Of a stretch of DNA of 64,000 nucleotides, positions 38,601 through 47,718 are shown piece by piece. A program made the translations under genes and the position numbers. Within the stretch, counting starts at the first letter, position 1. Every line of letters starts with the position of its first letter. This stretch comes from Prorocentrum cordatum (lineage: Eukaryota > Sar > Dinophyceae > Prorocentrales > Prorocentraceae): positions 368,139-432,138 of the forward strand of contig CAUYUJ010008047.1 of assembly GCA_963575745.1 (NCBI GenBank), read 5' to 3'. Under the pieces are notes generated by a model. That model did no database searches. It was not told the DNA's origin and worked only from the letters and a program-made list of their open reading frames with translations.

Positions 38601-40154
38601 GGAAAAACGTTTGGACTCAGCTTGGAGCAACGACAAGGGGTCCGCCACCACCACTCCGTCCAAGGACAGGGTGGTGGTGGGGACCCATGGCGTCGCTCCT
38701 TTGGAAACGGTGTGGACCCTTCGGGCTCCCCGATTCACCTTAAACAGTAACCACTCCTTGAACTCTTTCCTGGCAAGCTTCCTAGAGGCAGCCTCAATAT
38801 TCACAAGCATGTCACGGCACATCTCATGCAAGTGATGGAAAAAATCAAGCATTGGGCCGTCTGCTGGCTCGTACATCGGGAGCTCGCGGACGAACTCCTC
38901 CAGCGAAGACCTAAAATTCTCCATCTGGCCTAGATCAGCGGCGCACTGAGCTGGTGGCTGCTCCAGGCGCTCGAGCACCCGTCCGATGCCAGACTGGTCT
39001 CCCACGGTCCAGTAGCACTCGAACTCACTAAAGAGATTGGTCAGCCACCTAGCAGCAAACAGTGTGCCATCGCCTTTGCCAGAGTCCTTGGACAGCACTG
39101 GGCGCCAGCACATTTGGGGAGGCTTACCACGAGAACCCCAAACAGGAAGGACCTTACCCGTGGCAGCGGAGACCTCACGCTCGGCAGCATTCGCCCAGTG
39201 TTTATAGACCAAGTCAACCGAGTCCTGAACTCGTTCGAAATCCCCCACCGTCGCCGCTCTACGAGACGAGTCCAGCACATCATGCAGCCACGTCGGAGGC
39301 TCACAAGCGGCGACGAGGCACACAGGCGGGAGAGGCGACGTGGGCAGCGGAGGGGGTTTCCGAAAAGACAAAGCCTGCAACCGCCCGAACTGCGGATGCA
39401 TGCTAATCCTGACTGGGACATGCGTACAGAGGTTGGTGTCACGGATGGCCTGCACACTGCTGACCGTCTTGGCCAAGTCAGAGGAGGCAATAAAGAAATC
39501 GTACTGCTTAAGACCCGCAACAGATTTCATCGTGTGACCCTCAGGCACCAGGAACTGGATGCTTTTCTGGTCCCCCAGGCCCCCAGTCAGGAGCTTCTCA
39601 GGCTCCATGTTAAAATCCGCGCCCAGGAAAAAAGGGAAACCGAGGCCCTCCCCCAGGGACAAACACGAACACAAGATATCGATGTTTGAATCCGAGAGGT
39701 CCTGGCAGTCATGGAAGTAGGCGGCCATCACCAAAAACGTGGGCTGCCCAGGCACCTCGACGATGCCTGCCAGAGCCCTCGACGGTATAATGATAGCTCC
39801 AGAGTCAGGAGCCCGCAGACCAAGCCCATCACGAACAAAGAGAGCGACTCCCGATGACGGGCCTTGACCATCACCAGGCACAGCAGCACTCCATAAACTT
39901 TTCCACCCGTGGCGTCTAGCCCAGGAAGAACCAGGATCGATTTGGTTAGCCAACTGCTTATGCTCCTGCATGATCACGATATCAGCACTAGTCTTCAGCA
40001 ACCAGAGCTGGCCAGGCCCCCACCCTGAGACATTGCAGGTTTCAACTGAGGGCGAAAAAGATTCAACAGGAAAAGCATTGGCCTCCATGGGCCTGATCAA
40101 CTGCACATCGGACCTGGGCGGAACACCAGGCAAAAGCGGGCCCCTAAGGGTCAT
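35604..40154 (-). CDS. LINE ORF2 polyprotein, copy 1: endonuclease, RT, RNase H, open throughout
   Basis: 1516 codons from the ATG at 40154; Met at 40088 is an alternative start. The frame is open further upstream, but there it overlaps ORF1. Domains: endonuclease/phosphatase fold with I-V-M-Q-E-H (about 39975), G-V-A-L-F-V-R-D, G-A-D-F-N-M and a C-terminal Y-D-F-F; RT with I-P-K-P-A-S-G-F-R-P-I, L-D-L-Y-K-Y-Y (38115-38095) and Y-I-D-D (37847-37836); a C-P-L-C-x8-H-x4-C knuckle (about 36818-36765); RNase H with F-V-D-G-S (about 36550), Q-A-A-E, F-S-D-C and N-A-W-A-D (about 36145); and a C-terminal Cys-pair region (C-A-T-C, C-I-C-H-K-C). A 30-base in-frame deletion relative to copy 2 lies near 36100, after the last RNase H Asp. 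It is potentially functional, though unproven. Confidence 0.92.
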   Translation of the reverse strand: MTLRGPLLPGVPPRSDVQLIRPMEANAFPVESFSPSVETCNVSGWGPGQLWLLKTSADIVIMQEHKQLANQIDPGSSWARRHGWKSLWSAAVPGDGQGPSSGVALFVRDGLGLRAPDSGAIIIPSRALAGIVEVPGQPTFLVMAAYFHDCQDLSDSNIDILCSCLSLGEGLGFPFFLGADFNMEPEKLLTGGLGDQKSIQFLVPEGHTMKSVAGLKQYDFFIASSDLAKTVSSVQAIRDTNLCTHVPVRISMHPQFGRLQALSFRKPPPLPTSPLPPVCLVAACEPPTWLHDVLDSSRRAATVGDFERVQDSVDLVYKHWANAAEREVSAATGKVLPVWGSRGKPPQMCWRPVLSKDSGKGDGTLFAARWLTNLFSEFECYWTVGDQSGIGRVLERLEQPPAQCAADLGQMENFRSSLEEFVRELPMYEPADGPMLDFFHHLHEMCRDMLVNIEAASRKLARKEFKEWLLFKVNRGARRVHTVSKGATPWVPTTTLSLDGVVVADPLSLLQAESKRFSDLWGDAGGGPWFHVGELAPELPEVPVEAIREFSRRFKINTSVSVDGFHMRHFSFLSDELLRILCGLFAVMELTALIPRQVAITLLTLIPKPASGFRPIGNFCAIYRAYGKVRRPLAQEWEFKNARSFFAAGPFEGAQDVVWRQAVRAETSTLSKDEAATVLLDLYKYYETIDLKLLLWRCKQVNFPLAIARLAIAMYLQARFFVLNGFVDGPFWALGGIIAGCTFATTLIRVYSIASLDMLCIPPQVHFKLYIDDSGLSATGSRRYIVEHLPPVVRALVSILEEGIGAKVSQDVGKRSLIASSKALGRDLAQALGGLAGPLVSSAANLGVDDCVGRPRRVAGRSSKQKKREQKARGFVSRLARLRPLVGARVTKNVFASGALASELFGSEIYGVSDYELLRLRRQAASVLQPSASGRSLTALLLSHGEPCWYASVAPMVRWSKEIWIAHHRTYPHCLSLPELREAWDVGFSGDSPLWRSVSGPITALRKSCERISWSMPSFAVFRTDKGEEVKLTEFSPTLIKNLLRKAVVRGLEWDMGARLNMSGRVCTDGVLSYLQSTKYSAFEKGCLRALFCNAVYTRTRAADLGYQLQNVLCPLCGEAPDTLRHRLWECQCPDVVELRNSIVPIKIQKWASQVDDNLAVFGVFPHPGDVFPAPLDKGGIQVEWAQGEVGDLHSVFAGDMFVDGSCSRYVVKELNRAGWAFTLVDRETGLELVRVRGPVWGPCPQTPQAAEFFAMSIAIQWSTGQCDIFSDCLNVVIFFGMPWMEQISARYMFAGVAQFARPHMHKVTVSKVKAHLAVDEAVDERDRYLRQGNAWADTSAKVAASLHPAPSVAVARAVGRLGARLMSLWPRLDLGKDLERIKPPAKEQAPAKPSHEWHWVGSYWQCATCLRGRRGTFGVEPPGGSCSLALHVHPSVLRDLGHRCVLIDCTDGSFVCICHKCGYYTSGGRLDRLGKKCEPSKRASHCNPWSRLQKGLHPSYNKPGVRVDVNTFCQV

Positions 40155-40401
40155 AGGTTTCGACGGCCGAGCAGAAACACCATTCGCCAGCAGGGCCCCC
40201 TTGGCCCTGGCTAACGCATGCTGAACCGCCCGAACGAGAGGGCCACTGTGGGCCCACAAAAAATTAGTATTAGAGACCGCATGTGACTCAGAGGTGCCCT
40301 GGGAGATCCACTCAGGGCTGGCCAACACACAGGCTGCTGTGGGGGAGGTACCCCCTCCGTTGGAAGAAGTCAAAAAATTCTGATCTCGCTGGCTCCCCCC
40401 C

Positions 40402-41667
40402 TCAGGCGCTGTCACCTTTGGGGGGGTCTGATTGTAAAATCTTGGCTGCACGCGCCTTGGCATCAGAACTCGCCGATGGCGCGCCCGTACCGCTTGATGG
40501 AGCCGCCGTGGGGGAAGTCGACTCTTGACCAGCCTCCGGAGCTTCACCACCAGGAGCCTGCGCAGTGGCTGAATGACCCACATGCGGACCATCATCTTCA
40601 GCTCCTGCAGCGGCACCTGGTACAAGAACCTTCCGCTTCTTGCCAGCCAAGCGTGACTTCTGCTCCTCCATCTCTTTACGAACGCGTTCAGCATGAGCCT
40701 GCGCGGCACCAAATAGTTTCTTCGCCTGCTTCTGTATCTCGTCGTTGAGTGTCTTGAGCCGAGCCGCAGCCTCGTTTCTGTCCTCCTCGTTGAGGTCGTA
40801 GTCTGCTTCCCACTCCAAAAGGCTGGACATGTCAATGGGTAGCGGTTGTCCACCAAGCAGGTCAGAGATGGAGATCTTGACCTCCTGCTTGACAGAGCCC
40901 TCGGGGTTCCGAGGCCGATCATCCACCGACTGGTGCAACTGCTCCACCAGCTCCTTGTGTAGCTTCTCCGAGGCCTCCAACTGCGAAGTAATTGACTCCA
41001 CATTGGCGCGGGCCTGGACCAGCTCGTTGGAGATGCGCTCGAAGGACTCCACCGCTTTGGACAGTCGGGCCTCCAAGCTCCGCATGCTGTGGTACGCCTG
41101 GTTGACCTTCTGCTGCAAGGGGGGCTCAACCTTCTTGGCTGCGGCCATCTCGTCGAGCTTGTGTTGATAACGCTTTGCTGATTCTTCGTCACCCTGGGCT
41201 CGCAACAACTGTACCAGTGATGCAATCCGAGTGTTCTCGTCGGGGGGTAGCTGGGCTCCTCCTGCGCCTGGAACTTGCGGGCCAGGATGAAGAGGAGCAG
41301 CACCACCGGGAGACAGCATCGGATTAGCAACCCATGTCCCTGGGGGCGGCGGCCCCTGTGCCCACACTCCGCGAGGAGCGGCGGGTTGTTGGAACGATGG
41401 TGACGAACGCCAAGCCCAGCAGTGTTTGCACTGCTGCCAAGCCTGCTTGTTCTTCTTGCAGCCGCAACTCGGACAAGTCCACCTCGATGAAGGTGCATCG
41501 CCGTGCTGGGCGCCACCCTTTCCACCGAACGTAGTACCTGTCTTGCCTCCTTTGCCGAATCCTTTGCCTTTGTTGAAGGACTGGGCATACTGCTGCTGCT
41601 GCGCCTCCAGCTGCCAAGGCGGGATCGGCCCTCCCCAGTTCGCCGCTGCTGGGGAAGGCACAGCCAT
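40402..41667 (-). CDS. LINE ORF1 protein, copy 1 (RanBP2-type zinc finger, coiled coil)
   Basis: 421 codons starting M-A-V-P-S-P at 41667, the first ATG downstream of the spliced leader in this frame. The frame is open upstream too, but that part is a microsatellite and GC-rich translation beyond the leader. N-terminus: Gln-rich, then G-K-G-F-G-K-G basic repeats. A finger W-T-C-x2-C-x4-N-x6-C-x2-C (about 41495-41435) fits the RanBP2-type signature. A Pro/Gly stretch comes next, then a long Glu/Lys/Gln-rich helical region (about residues 150-345) compatible with a coiled coil, and an Ala/Ser/Gly tail. Role by analogy: RNA binding in the retrotransposition particle. The stop at 40402 lies 248 bases before the ORF2 ATG. 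Confidence 0.9.
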   Translation of the reverse strand: MAVPSPAAANWGGPIPPWQLEAQQQQYAQSFNKGKGFGKGGKTGTTFGGKGGAQHGDAPSSRWTCPSCGCKKNKQAWQQCKHCWAWRSSPSFQQPAAPRGVWAQGPPPPGTWVANPMLSPGGAAPLHPGPQVPGAGGAQLPPDENTRIASLVQLLRAQGDEESAKRYQHKLDEMAAAKKVEPPLQQKVNQAYHSMRSLEARLSKAVESFERISNELVQARANVESITSQLEASEKLHKELVEQLHQSVDDRPRNPEGSVKQEVKISISDLLGGQPLPIDMSSLLEWEADYDLNEEDRNEAAARLKTLNDEIQKQAKKLFGAAQAHAERVRKEMEEQKSRLAGKKRKVLVPGAAAGAEDDGPHVGHSATAQAPGGEAPEAGQESTSPTAAPSSGTGAPSASSDAKARAAKILQSDPPKGDSA

Positions 41668-41795
41668 CGCACACACAACTGGATGGGTATCGTGGTAGGA
41701 AGCGCGGGACTCCGCCCGCAGAAACGAAAAAGGCTCGCAGGAACGCGGGCCCTTCTGAAGAACTGTTCCTGCAACGCTACTCGAGCGCAGAAGGG

Positions 41796-41817
41796 CTTGA
41801 GCCAAAATGGCTACGGA
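41796..41817 (-). promoter_or_regulatory. Complete dinoflagellate spliced-leader relic (copy 1)
   Basis: The minus strand reads T-CCGTAGCC-ATTTT-GGCTCAAG, matching all 22 nt of the dinoflagellate trans-spliced leader. It is followed by CCCTTCTG rather than a GT donor, so this is not an SL RNA gene but the leader of a trans-spliced mRNA copied back into DNA. It marks the exact 5' end of the inserted LINE. The 5' UTR after it contains a CCCTTCTG...CAGAAGGG stem. Confidence 0.95.
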
Positions 41818-41838
41818 AGGCGGGGGGATGAGGAGAAG

Positions 41839-41943
41839 CAGGGGGAAGAGGAGGAGGAGGAGGAGGAGGAGGAGGAAGAGGAGGAGGGGGGAGGAGGAGG
41901 AGGAGGAGGAACAGGAAGAGGGCGAGGAAGAGGAGGAGGACGC
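41839..41943. repeat. (GGA)n microsatellite directly outside the LINE 5' end
   Basis: Begins about 20 bases beyond the spliced leader, so it is flanking DNA, possibly the insertion target. Confidence 0.93.
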
Positions 41944-43885
41944 ACATGTGTTCGACCACCGCAGGCGCGCTCGCCATGTCCGCGCCAGGCCAAGCCATGC
42001 GCGCGCAGGGGAAAGAGGCGGAGGCGCAAACAGAGAGGCACAACGAGAACCATGAGAGGAACAAAAAGAGCAGCGGCGGGCATTCCGCACGAGGAGTCCG
42101 TTGTCATGAGGCGGGCGCGCGTTCCCACCAAATCGGACCATCGCGATTCGAGCGAATCGCCCCGCGCGCGCGCCCGAGCCACCGTCGCCACCAAACGACG
42201 GGGCCAGCTCAGCAGAGCAACAACACAGAAACACAAACAAGGGCGCCCCACAAAAACGGGGACACAGCACAAATAAGACACAACGACGCAGGAGCCTCGA
42301 ACCGCGTCGGGAACCCGGCACGGGGTGGCTGGCTAAAAGCAGGCGGCAGCGGCAGGGCGCCGCAAGCGCCTCGAACGCGGGGGGCATGGCGCGGGCGGGC
42401 GGGCGCAGATTTCTCGGGGGCGAGCGCTCTAGGCACAACGTGCCGCCTGCAAGCATTCGAGCTGAATGCTAAATGCCGGAAAGGGGGGGGGGCAGCGAGC
42501 CCAAAGGCGCGCTCGACTCCCTGCGTCGAGGGGCCGACCGCCGACCCACCGACGGGTCGGCCAAGGAACCGCACTTCGATTTCCAAAAAACAGGGGGCGG
42601 CAAGCGCGGGCGCGGCGAAAGAGGCGAGAGGGCCGGCGGGCAGCTCCTCCCCCAGCCCCAGGCCGCGCGTGAAACGAAGGCACACAAGCAAAGACACGAG
42701 CAGGATGAGCAGCAAAAAGCATGGGACAGGAGGGGGGGCGGCACGGGGCAACAACGAGCAGAAGAGAGAGGGCAGCAAGAGGACCAGACCAAGGGAACCG
42801 CGGAGGGCAACAAACCGAAAAGGATATAACGCAAGCGGACAAGGGCCAGCGCCCACGAGCCACGCATCCGAACCTGGAAGATCACGGCCGGCCTTGAATT
42901 CGCCAAGAAATATAAATCTCATACATTCGCAGCCGTATTCCAGGATCGCCACGAACCTCGGGCAGCAGTCAGCCAACCTTAAGACCCACGAGGGTCGCAA
43001 ACACTGCCAATCACATGCAGGGGCAGGGGGCCACAAGGGAAGGGAACTAAGGGTGCCACAGGAAAACGGGGGAACAGCAAGAGGGGAGGGCCCACAATCT
43101 ACCCCTGGGGAGGGGGGCAAGGGGGGGCGAGGGGCGAGGGGGGGCCCACCGAGAACCGAAGCCATACTGAGCGACTAATGCGCTTCCAACACTTCGGGGC
43201 GACGGCGAGACAATTGCCTCAACCGCGCCTCGACAAATGGAAGTCCTCAAGGACCTAGGATCCCGCCCGACGGGCATTTAGAGCAACCAGAAAATGGCCA
43301 ATAAAACCACGCCCCACCAGGTCACGAGACCTCCCTAAACGCGGCCACACGCAGCGAAGCGTCAATGGCCAGACGCCGCCATCCAATTGATCAGACCACG
43401 ATGCAAGTAGACCGCCACGGGGGGAGGTGCCGACGAGGCAACGTTTGAGATTCGGGCGCGCGCGATAATGCCGAAGGTCGTCATCAACAGACCCCTCCGC
43501 GTATCCAAGGGCGCAACCTAGCAGAGTGGAATGAACGCGGCTCAACGCGCACGTTCCCAGACGCAGTGCCTTGAGGGCGCGCGTCCCACGGTGCGTCGCG
43601 CTGTCTTTCTTTGCCTGGCGAAGCCTCGTGGCCTGCGCCTGGAATCGGCGACCGAAAAACGATCGGGCCCCGCCGCCGCTCGGGTGCCTTTGGGCCCGGG
43701 TGCCGATGGGCGCCATGGGGTCGCGGAGGGCGTTCGACCGCTTTATGGCGTCTTCCTGATTTTCTTTTATACGAAGCTGATTCCTGGGGGCGGGCGCGAG
43801 AGCGGGTGCCGAGAAGCTGCCCGCTTCTTGCGGTCGCCCTGATCCAAGATCCCCCCCACCGAGCCGCGCCCGCCCTGTCTGCGGG
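41944..43885. other. No recognisable gene between LINE and DIRS-like element
   Basis: Long frames on both strands are open (plus 41946-43178, minus 42209-43165), but they overlap and are Arg/Gly/Pro- or Leu/Ala-rich with no motif. This is what GC-rich non-coding DNA yields. A GGCCGAC...GTCGGCC stem lies near 42525-42562. Confidence 0.45.
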
Positions 43886-43888
43886 AAG

Positions 43889-44180
43889 ATGGCAAGGAAG
43901 AAGAGGAGGAGGAGGAGGAGGAGGAGGAGGAGGAGGAGGAGGAAGAGGAGGAAGAGGCGCCGGGGAGGAGGGGGAGGAGGAGGGCCCAGGGAGGAGGAAA
44001 CAAAAAGGAGGAAGACGAGGAGGACGAGCGACCAACGAGGAGGAAGCGGAAGCGGAGACGAGGGGGGGAGGAATGATGGGGGGGCAATAAAGGAGGAAAG
44101 GGGGCAGGGGAGGAGGCGGATCGGCCCTGACGACATGAGGACGAGGAGGAGGAGGACATACAGGGACGAGGAGGGATAGT
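43889..44180. repeat. (GGA)n-rich microsatellite
   Basis: GGA triplets, purest at 43900-43945. Confidence 0.93.
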
Positions 44181-44322
44181 GGCAAGGAGGAGAAGGAGGA
44201 ATGAAGAGGAAAGGGGGAATGGGGAGGGGAGGCAATCAAAAGGATGATAGAACAAAACCAAGGTTGAGGGGGATCAGGATGGAAGCGGAGGGGGGGATAA
44301 CGAAGCTGCTTACCCGCAAACA

Positions 44323-44355
<33 letters not shown>
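44323..44355. repeat. (TA)n microsatellite at the DIRS-like 3' end
   Basis: AT dinucleotides with one TG interruption, ending five bases before repeat B2. Confidence 0.95.
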
Positions 44356-44360
44356 GTGTT

Positions 44361-44426
44361 ACCCCATAGCGACGCATTGCGAAGCTTCCCACTCGACGCC
44401 GCTGAAATGGATTGGGAGCGCGCCCC
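44361..44426 (-). repeat. Split direct repeat B2
   Basis: 66 bases that match B1 (44591-44656) at 54 of 66 positions without gaps, sharing TTGCGAAGCTT, CTGAAAT and GCGCGCCCC. It is the outermost block at the 3' end of the element. Confidence 0.75.
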
Positions 44427-44445
44427 CTGGGAGGGCGGGGCGGGG

Positions 44446-44560
44446 GCGATGCGAAACCATGAGCACGGGCAACGGGCGAGGCGCGACAAGCTGTGCTACC
44501 GTAACCTTTACTCGCGTCACTGAACGGCCACTGATACATCATTACTGCGCACGCACGAAC
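44446..44560 (-). repeat. Split direct repeat A2
   Basis: Matches A1 (50160-50271) across about 112 bases. The most conserved part is ACTGCGCACGCACGAAC preceded by CTGATACATCATT. It lies between B2 and B1. Confidence 0.78.
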
Positions 44561-44567
44561 ATGCTGT

Positions 44568-45500
44568 TTAACCGCAACAAATAAAATGATATCCCAGAGA
44601 GACGCGTTGCGAAGCTTGCCACCAGACGTCACTGAAATCGATTGCAAGCGCGCCCCGCACCCCATCCAGGAACCCCGCGTTCAGGAACGCGCTGGTTTCG
44701 GGCGGGCTGTGGACGGAGACGCCGTAGAACTCAGCCGAGAAGTATATGGATACGGAACAGTGGTAACGTACTTCCATGCCCACGGCGACCTGAACGCACG
44801 TGCCACAGCACGACATAGCTGCGATATAATGTTTAGTTCGAAACGTATTCCAGCCAGCTGCGTCGACTCCTTCGAGGTGCTCATGAGGCCTACCAACGCG
44901 CGACCACATTCCAGCCGTGCCCATGCACTTGCGACCCAGGAGCGAGTCGTCAAAATCTGATGGCATGGGGGCGGAGGTCCAATTCCTGAAGTCGGCCCCG
45001 AACTGGCACTGGTCAAAAACGATGATAACTGTTTCCATTGACTTGCTGAGGCGCTCCAAAAACGGCACTGCCCAGAGCATCGAGGACGCTGGATTCTCGA
45101 TCGCGAGGGGGGCGTTGCACGGCGGGGCTAGCCTCGCCAGCTTGCATGTTACTTCAGCGAGCCCGTCGCCCCCAAGACACACCTTGCGACCCTTATCCGA
45201 TAGATGCGAAAGTCCCCAAATACACTCTGCAGAACGCGCGGCGCCAGGCAAGGGGCGAAGAACGCGGAGTTCTTCTAGCTATACTGAAGGAGCGGCACGG
45301 CGCAAAATAATATTCACTGCGCCTTGCCTTCGCCCATGAGCCGCATCAGGCCCGGCGCGATGCCTGGCGCGAAGATATTGGCGACCAGCTCGAGCTCGAT
45401 CTCTAGCGACGGGATGCCGCGCCGTGTCGCGGCTTTGCCAATGCCTGCCGCGCCTGCAAAGATGCCCAGGGAGATGTCGCCTCTGGCCAGCCAAGCGGTC
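44568..45500 (-). pseudogene. Cytosine-methyltransferase-like module of the DIRS-like element
   Basis: The first part (45493-45314) reads G-I-F-A-G-A-A-G-I-G-K-A-A followed by P-S-L-E-I-E-L-E-L, resembling the FAGxGG S-adenosylmethionine loop. A stop follows. The second part (about 45245-44800) has I-W-G-L-S-H-L-S-D-K-G-R, A-I-E-N-P-A-S-S-M-L-W (an ENP/ENV-type motif), V-F-D-Q-C-Q-F-G-A and G-R-P-H-E-H-L-E-G. I find no Pro-Cys catalytic motif, which should lie between the parts where about 60 bases (45250-45313) are out of frame. Assignment to a C5-methyltransferase-like family is by motif order only. The last ~60 codons run into repeat B1 and are probably not part of it. Confidence 0.5.
44591..44656 (-). 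repeat. Split direct repeat B1
   Basis: Partner of B2 at a spacing of 230 bases, sitting immediately inside A2. Confidence 0.75.
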
Positions 45501-45559
45501 GGGGCGCGATGACCTTGTCTAAGGGGACGTCGCCGGGCTGCTCGCTGCAGCGCAGCAGG

Positions 45560-46560
45560 GGCCCCTGGACGTTCGGCGGCAGGTCCACCAGCTGGGCGTT
45601 GATATTGCTCGACTTCTCGCGTCTGGCGAGCGAGCTGGCGCTGGCCCAGCGCCCGCGCCCCTGGACCTCCAGCTGCGACCTCCCGCCAGTGAGCGCGTCC
45701 CAGGACGGGCCCGCGCGCCGCGGGCCGCGCGGCGCAGTGCCGAGCGCCGAGCTTCTCCAGGTGGCGCAGCTTCGCCGCCTTCGCGACGAGGTTGCCCAAC
45801 TCCCACGAGATCAACGTAGCGGCGGACCCTTCGGCCGCTTGCCTCTGCGGTTCCGCTCGAGAAAGCTGCCTAGGAACTGCGAGTTGTTGTGGTCGAGCAC
45901 CACGTTGTCGTCGCAGACGCCCGTCTTGGTCGGGCTCCCGTCGTCGTCGGAGGGCGCTAGGGTGAGGGGCCAATTCTGGCAATCTCGGCCAGGCCCAAGT
46001 GAGGGCGGGGCGACGTCTCGAACGCGGAGACCGCAACTCCCCCGGCCGCGAGTGGGCGCCGAGCGCGACCACTGAGACCGCCACATTCACATCCGTTCGG
46101 CCCACAAGGTGCAGGGCCACAGCCAACCCGCAGATGGTCGGACATGGCCGAGGTAGCCGACCCCAATCTGGTCGCCGTCGCCCCCGCGCCTTGAGGGGCC
46201 TCTCGGACCTGGCGAGCGGCTAGGCGCTGGGCCTCTGGAGGAGGCTCGGGTAAAAGTGCAGGGCGGCAGCCTTCAGCTTCTCGCCGTCGCGCATCTTCCT
46301 GCCCGCCAGGTAGGCGCGGCCCGCCCGCCACGGCAGCGCCCCCCCCCCCAGGACGTCCAGGCTGTTCTCCTTCAAGCCCTGGGGGCGGGCGTGCTCCAAG
46401 AACTCCGCGACGCGCCTGTTGCAGTCCTCGACCTGGGAGGGCTTCGCCGCGATGCTCTCCGGGCAGGAGATCCCCCCGCTGCAGGCTGAACGCTGGGCGA
46501 CAGCCAGCCTCGCTGAGGTTGGGGCTCGCGACCTCCGCGAGCCGCCGCGATGCGAGGCTG
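45560..46560 (-). pseudogene. Tyrosine recombinase of the DIRS-like element
   Basis: The N-terminal part (about 46480-46220) reads Y/C-N-R-R-V-A-E-F-L-E-H-A-R-P and A-Y-L-A-G-R-K-M-R-D-G-E-K-L-K-A-A-A, the arm and core-binding region. The next frame (about 45990-45830) has P-T-K-T-G-V-C-D-D-N-V-V-L-D-H. The catalytic part (about 45745-45590) reads R-R-A-G-P-S-W-D-A-L, V-Q-G-R-G-R-W-A-S-A-S-S-L-A-R-R-E-K-S-S. In relatives I would expect R-H before A-G-P-S and a nucleophilic Tyr in L-A-R-Y-E-K; both positions are Arg here. At least three frame changes occur. It would have integrated the element's circular DNA; this copy is inactive. Confidence 0.68.
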
Positions 46561-46839
46561 GCGCCGCAGGCGGACGGGGCAGAATCGGCAACCCGGATGG
46601 CCCTGGAGCGCCGCCCGCCAGCGGGGGCGCCCCGCTCGCCCGGCGGTCGCCAAAGCGGCCAAGTGGCAGCGCGGCCGTCACCTCCAGGCGCCCGGCCCCG
46701 TTGCGCGCCACCACTCCGGGAGAGGGCCCCCGTCTCACAGCGGGCGCCCTCGTCGCAACGCCAGGCGCCAGGATGAACGAGCCCAGGGGGAGGGCGCCAT
46801 GGGCGACCCAGCGGCCAGAGTGCAAGTTCCCAAACGCGC

Positions 46840-47660
46840 GGAGGCCGATCGGCAGGATTGACCTGGGACGGGACCCATCGGCAATGGGCCCGTAGTCCAG
46901 TGGCCAGCTGAAGGGCGGCGACCTGTCTGAGCTGGCCCAACAGAGCGGGGCCCCTGCACCTGCCCTTCTGCGTCGCAAGCACCAGGCCCGCGTCGTCCAC
47001 GAGCAGGAGCACCGTTCTGTCGCCAGCGGCTGCAGCGCACCACGCGCTTGACGCCCAGCTTGACACCGCGCGCTTCATTGGCATGGGCGGCTCCTTCATT
47101 CATGTCCGCCACGCGGCCGTTTTGCCACAACGGCCCACTTCGCATCAGCAACCGATGTAAGGTTGATGTCAAGGAACCCGTGGCATGCCAGCCAGACAGG
47201 CTCCCCATCGCCCTGGATGATGTTGCGGCCACTCTCGATGGGGGGCTCGCCCAGCTCGTGGCCAGCCAGGGCAATTTCCCGGCGCCTGCGATTTGGGTCC
47301 TTCTTGAACCGCCGGCGCTCGCCCATGCGCCCCGTGAGCCGAACATCATCTGGACCCCGCGCAGAAACGCAGACGCCCGGGCCAGTCTGGCTGGCGTCGC
47401 AACACCTTGCCCAGCCAGCCTGCCCCGAGGTCCGTGTATCCAAGAGGCAAGATGGCCGCTGCGACGAGTAGCCCCCGCGCGACGCTCGGCCAGATGCCCC
47501 CGGCCTCGCCCCCTGCGGACTCCGCGAGGCATGGCAAGCAGGGCTGCCGCGAGAGGAACGCGAAGAACAGGCGACCCAGCACTGCCCGCATCTCCCTCCC
47601 AGCGCAGTGGCCGCGCCGCACGAGAGCGCGAAGCCCTGCACGGAGCCTCCGCGATCGCTG

Positions 47661-47718
<58 letters not shown>

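Larger units (their letters stand above)
35604..41817 (-). mobile_element. LINE-type retrotransposon, copy 1, with spliced leader at 5' end
   Basis: In order on the minus strand: spliced leader (41817-41796), a 128-base 5' UTR, ORF1 (41667-40402), ORF2 (40154-35604). Both ORFs are uninterrupted. No poly(A) or simple tail is evident near 35480-35240, so the 3' boundary is left at the ORF2 stop. It belongs to the same broad family as the plus-strand element at 21842 but is clearly diverged from it. Confidence 0.93.

Noticed and set aside
40155-41774. Long N-terminal extension of the minus-strand ORF2 frame up to 41774
   Set aside because: It overlaps ORF1 in another frame and is Arg/Ser/Pro-rich without motifs. 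The recognisable endonuclease begins only near 40060, so the start was placed at 40154.
41668-42456. N-terminal extension of the ORF1 frame beyond the ATG at 41667
   Set aside because: It crosses the spliced leader and a GGA microsatellite, outside the transcribed element.
41946-43178. 410-codon plus-strand open frame and its minus-strand partner
   Set aside because: Mutually overlapping, GC-driven composition, no motifs, and present only because stops are rare in this composition.
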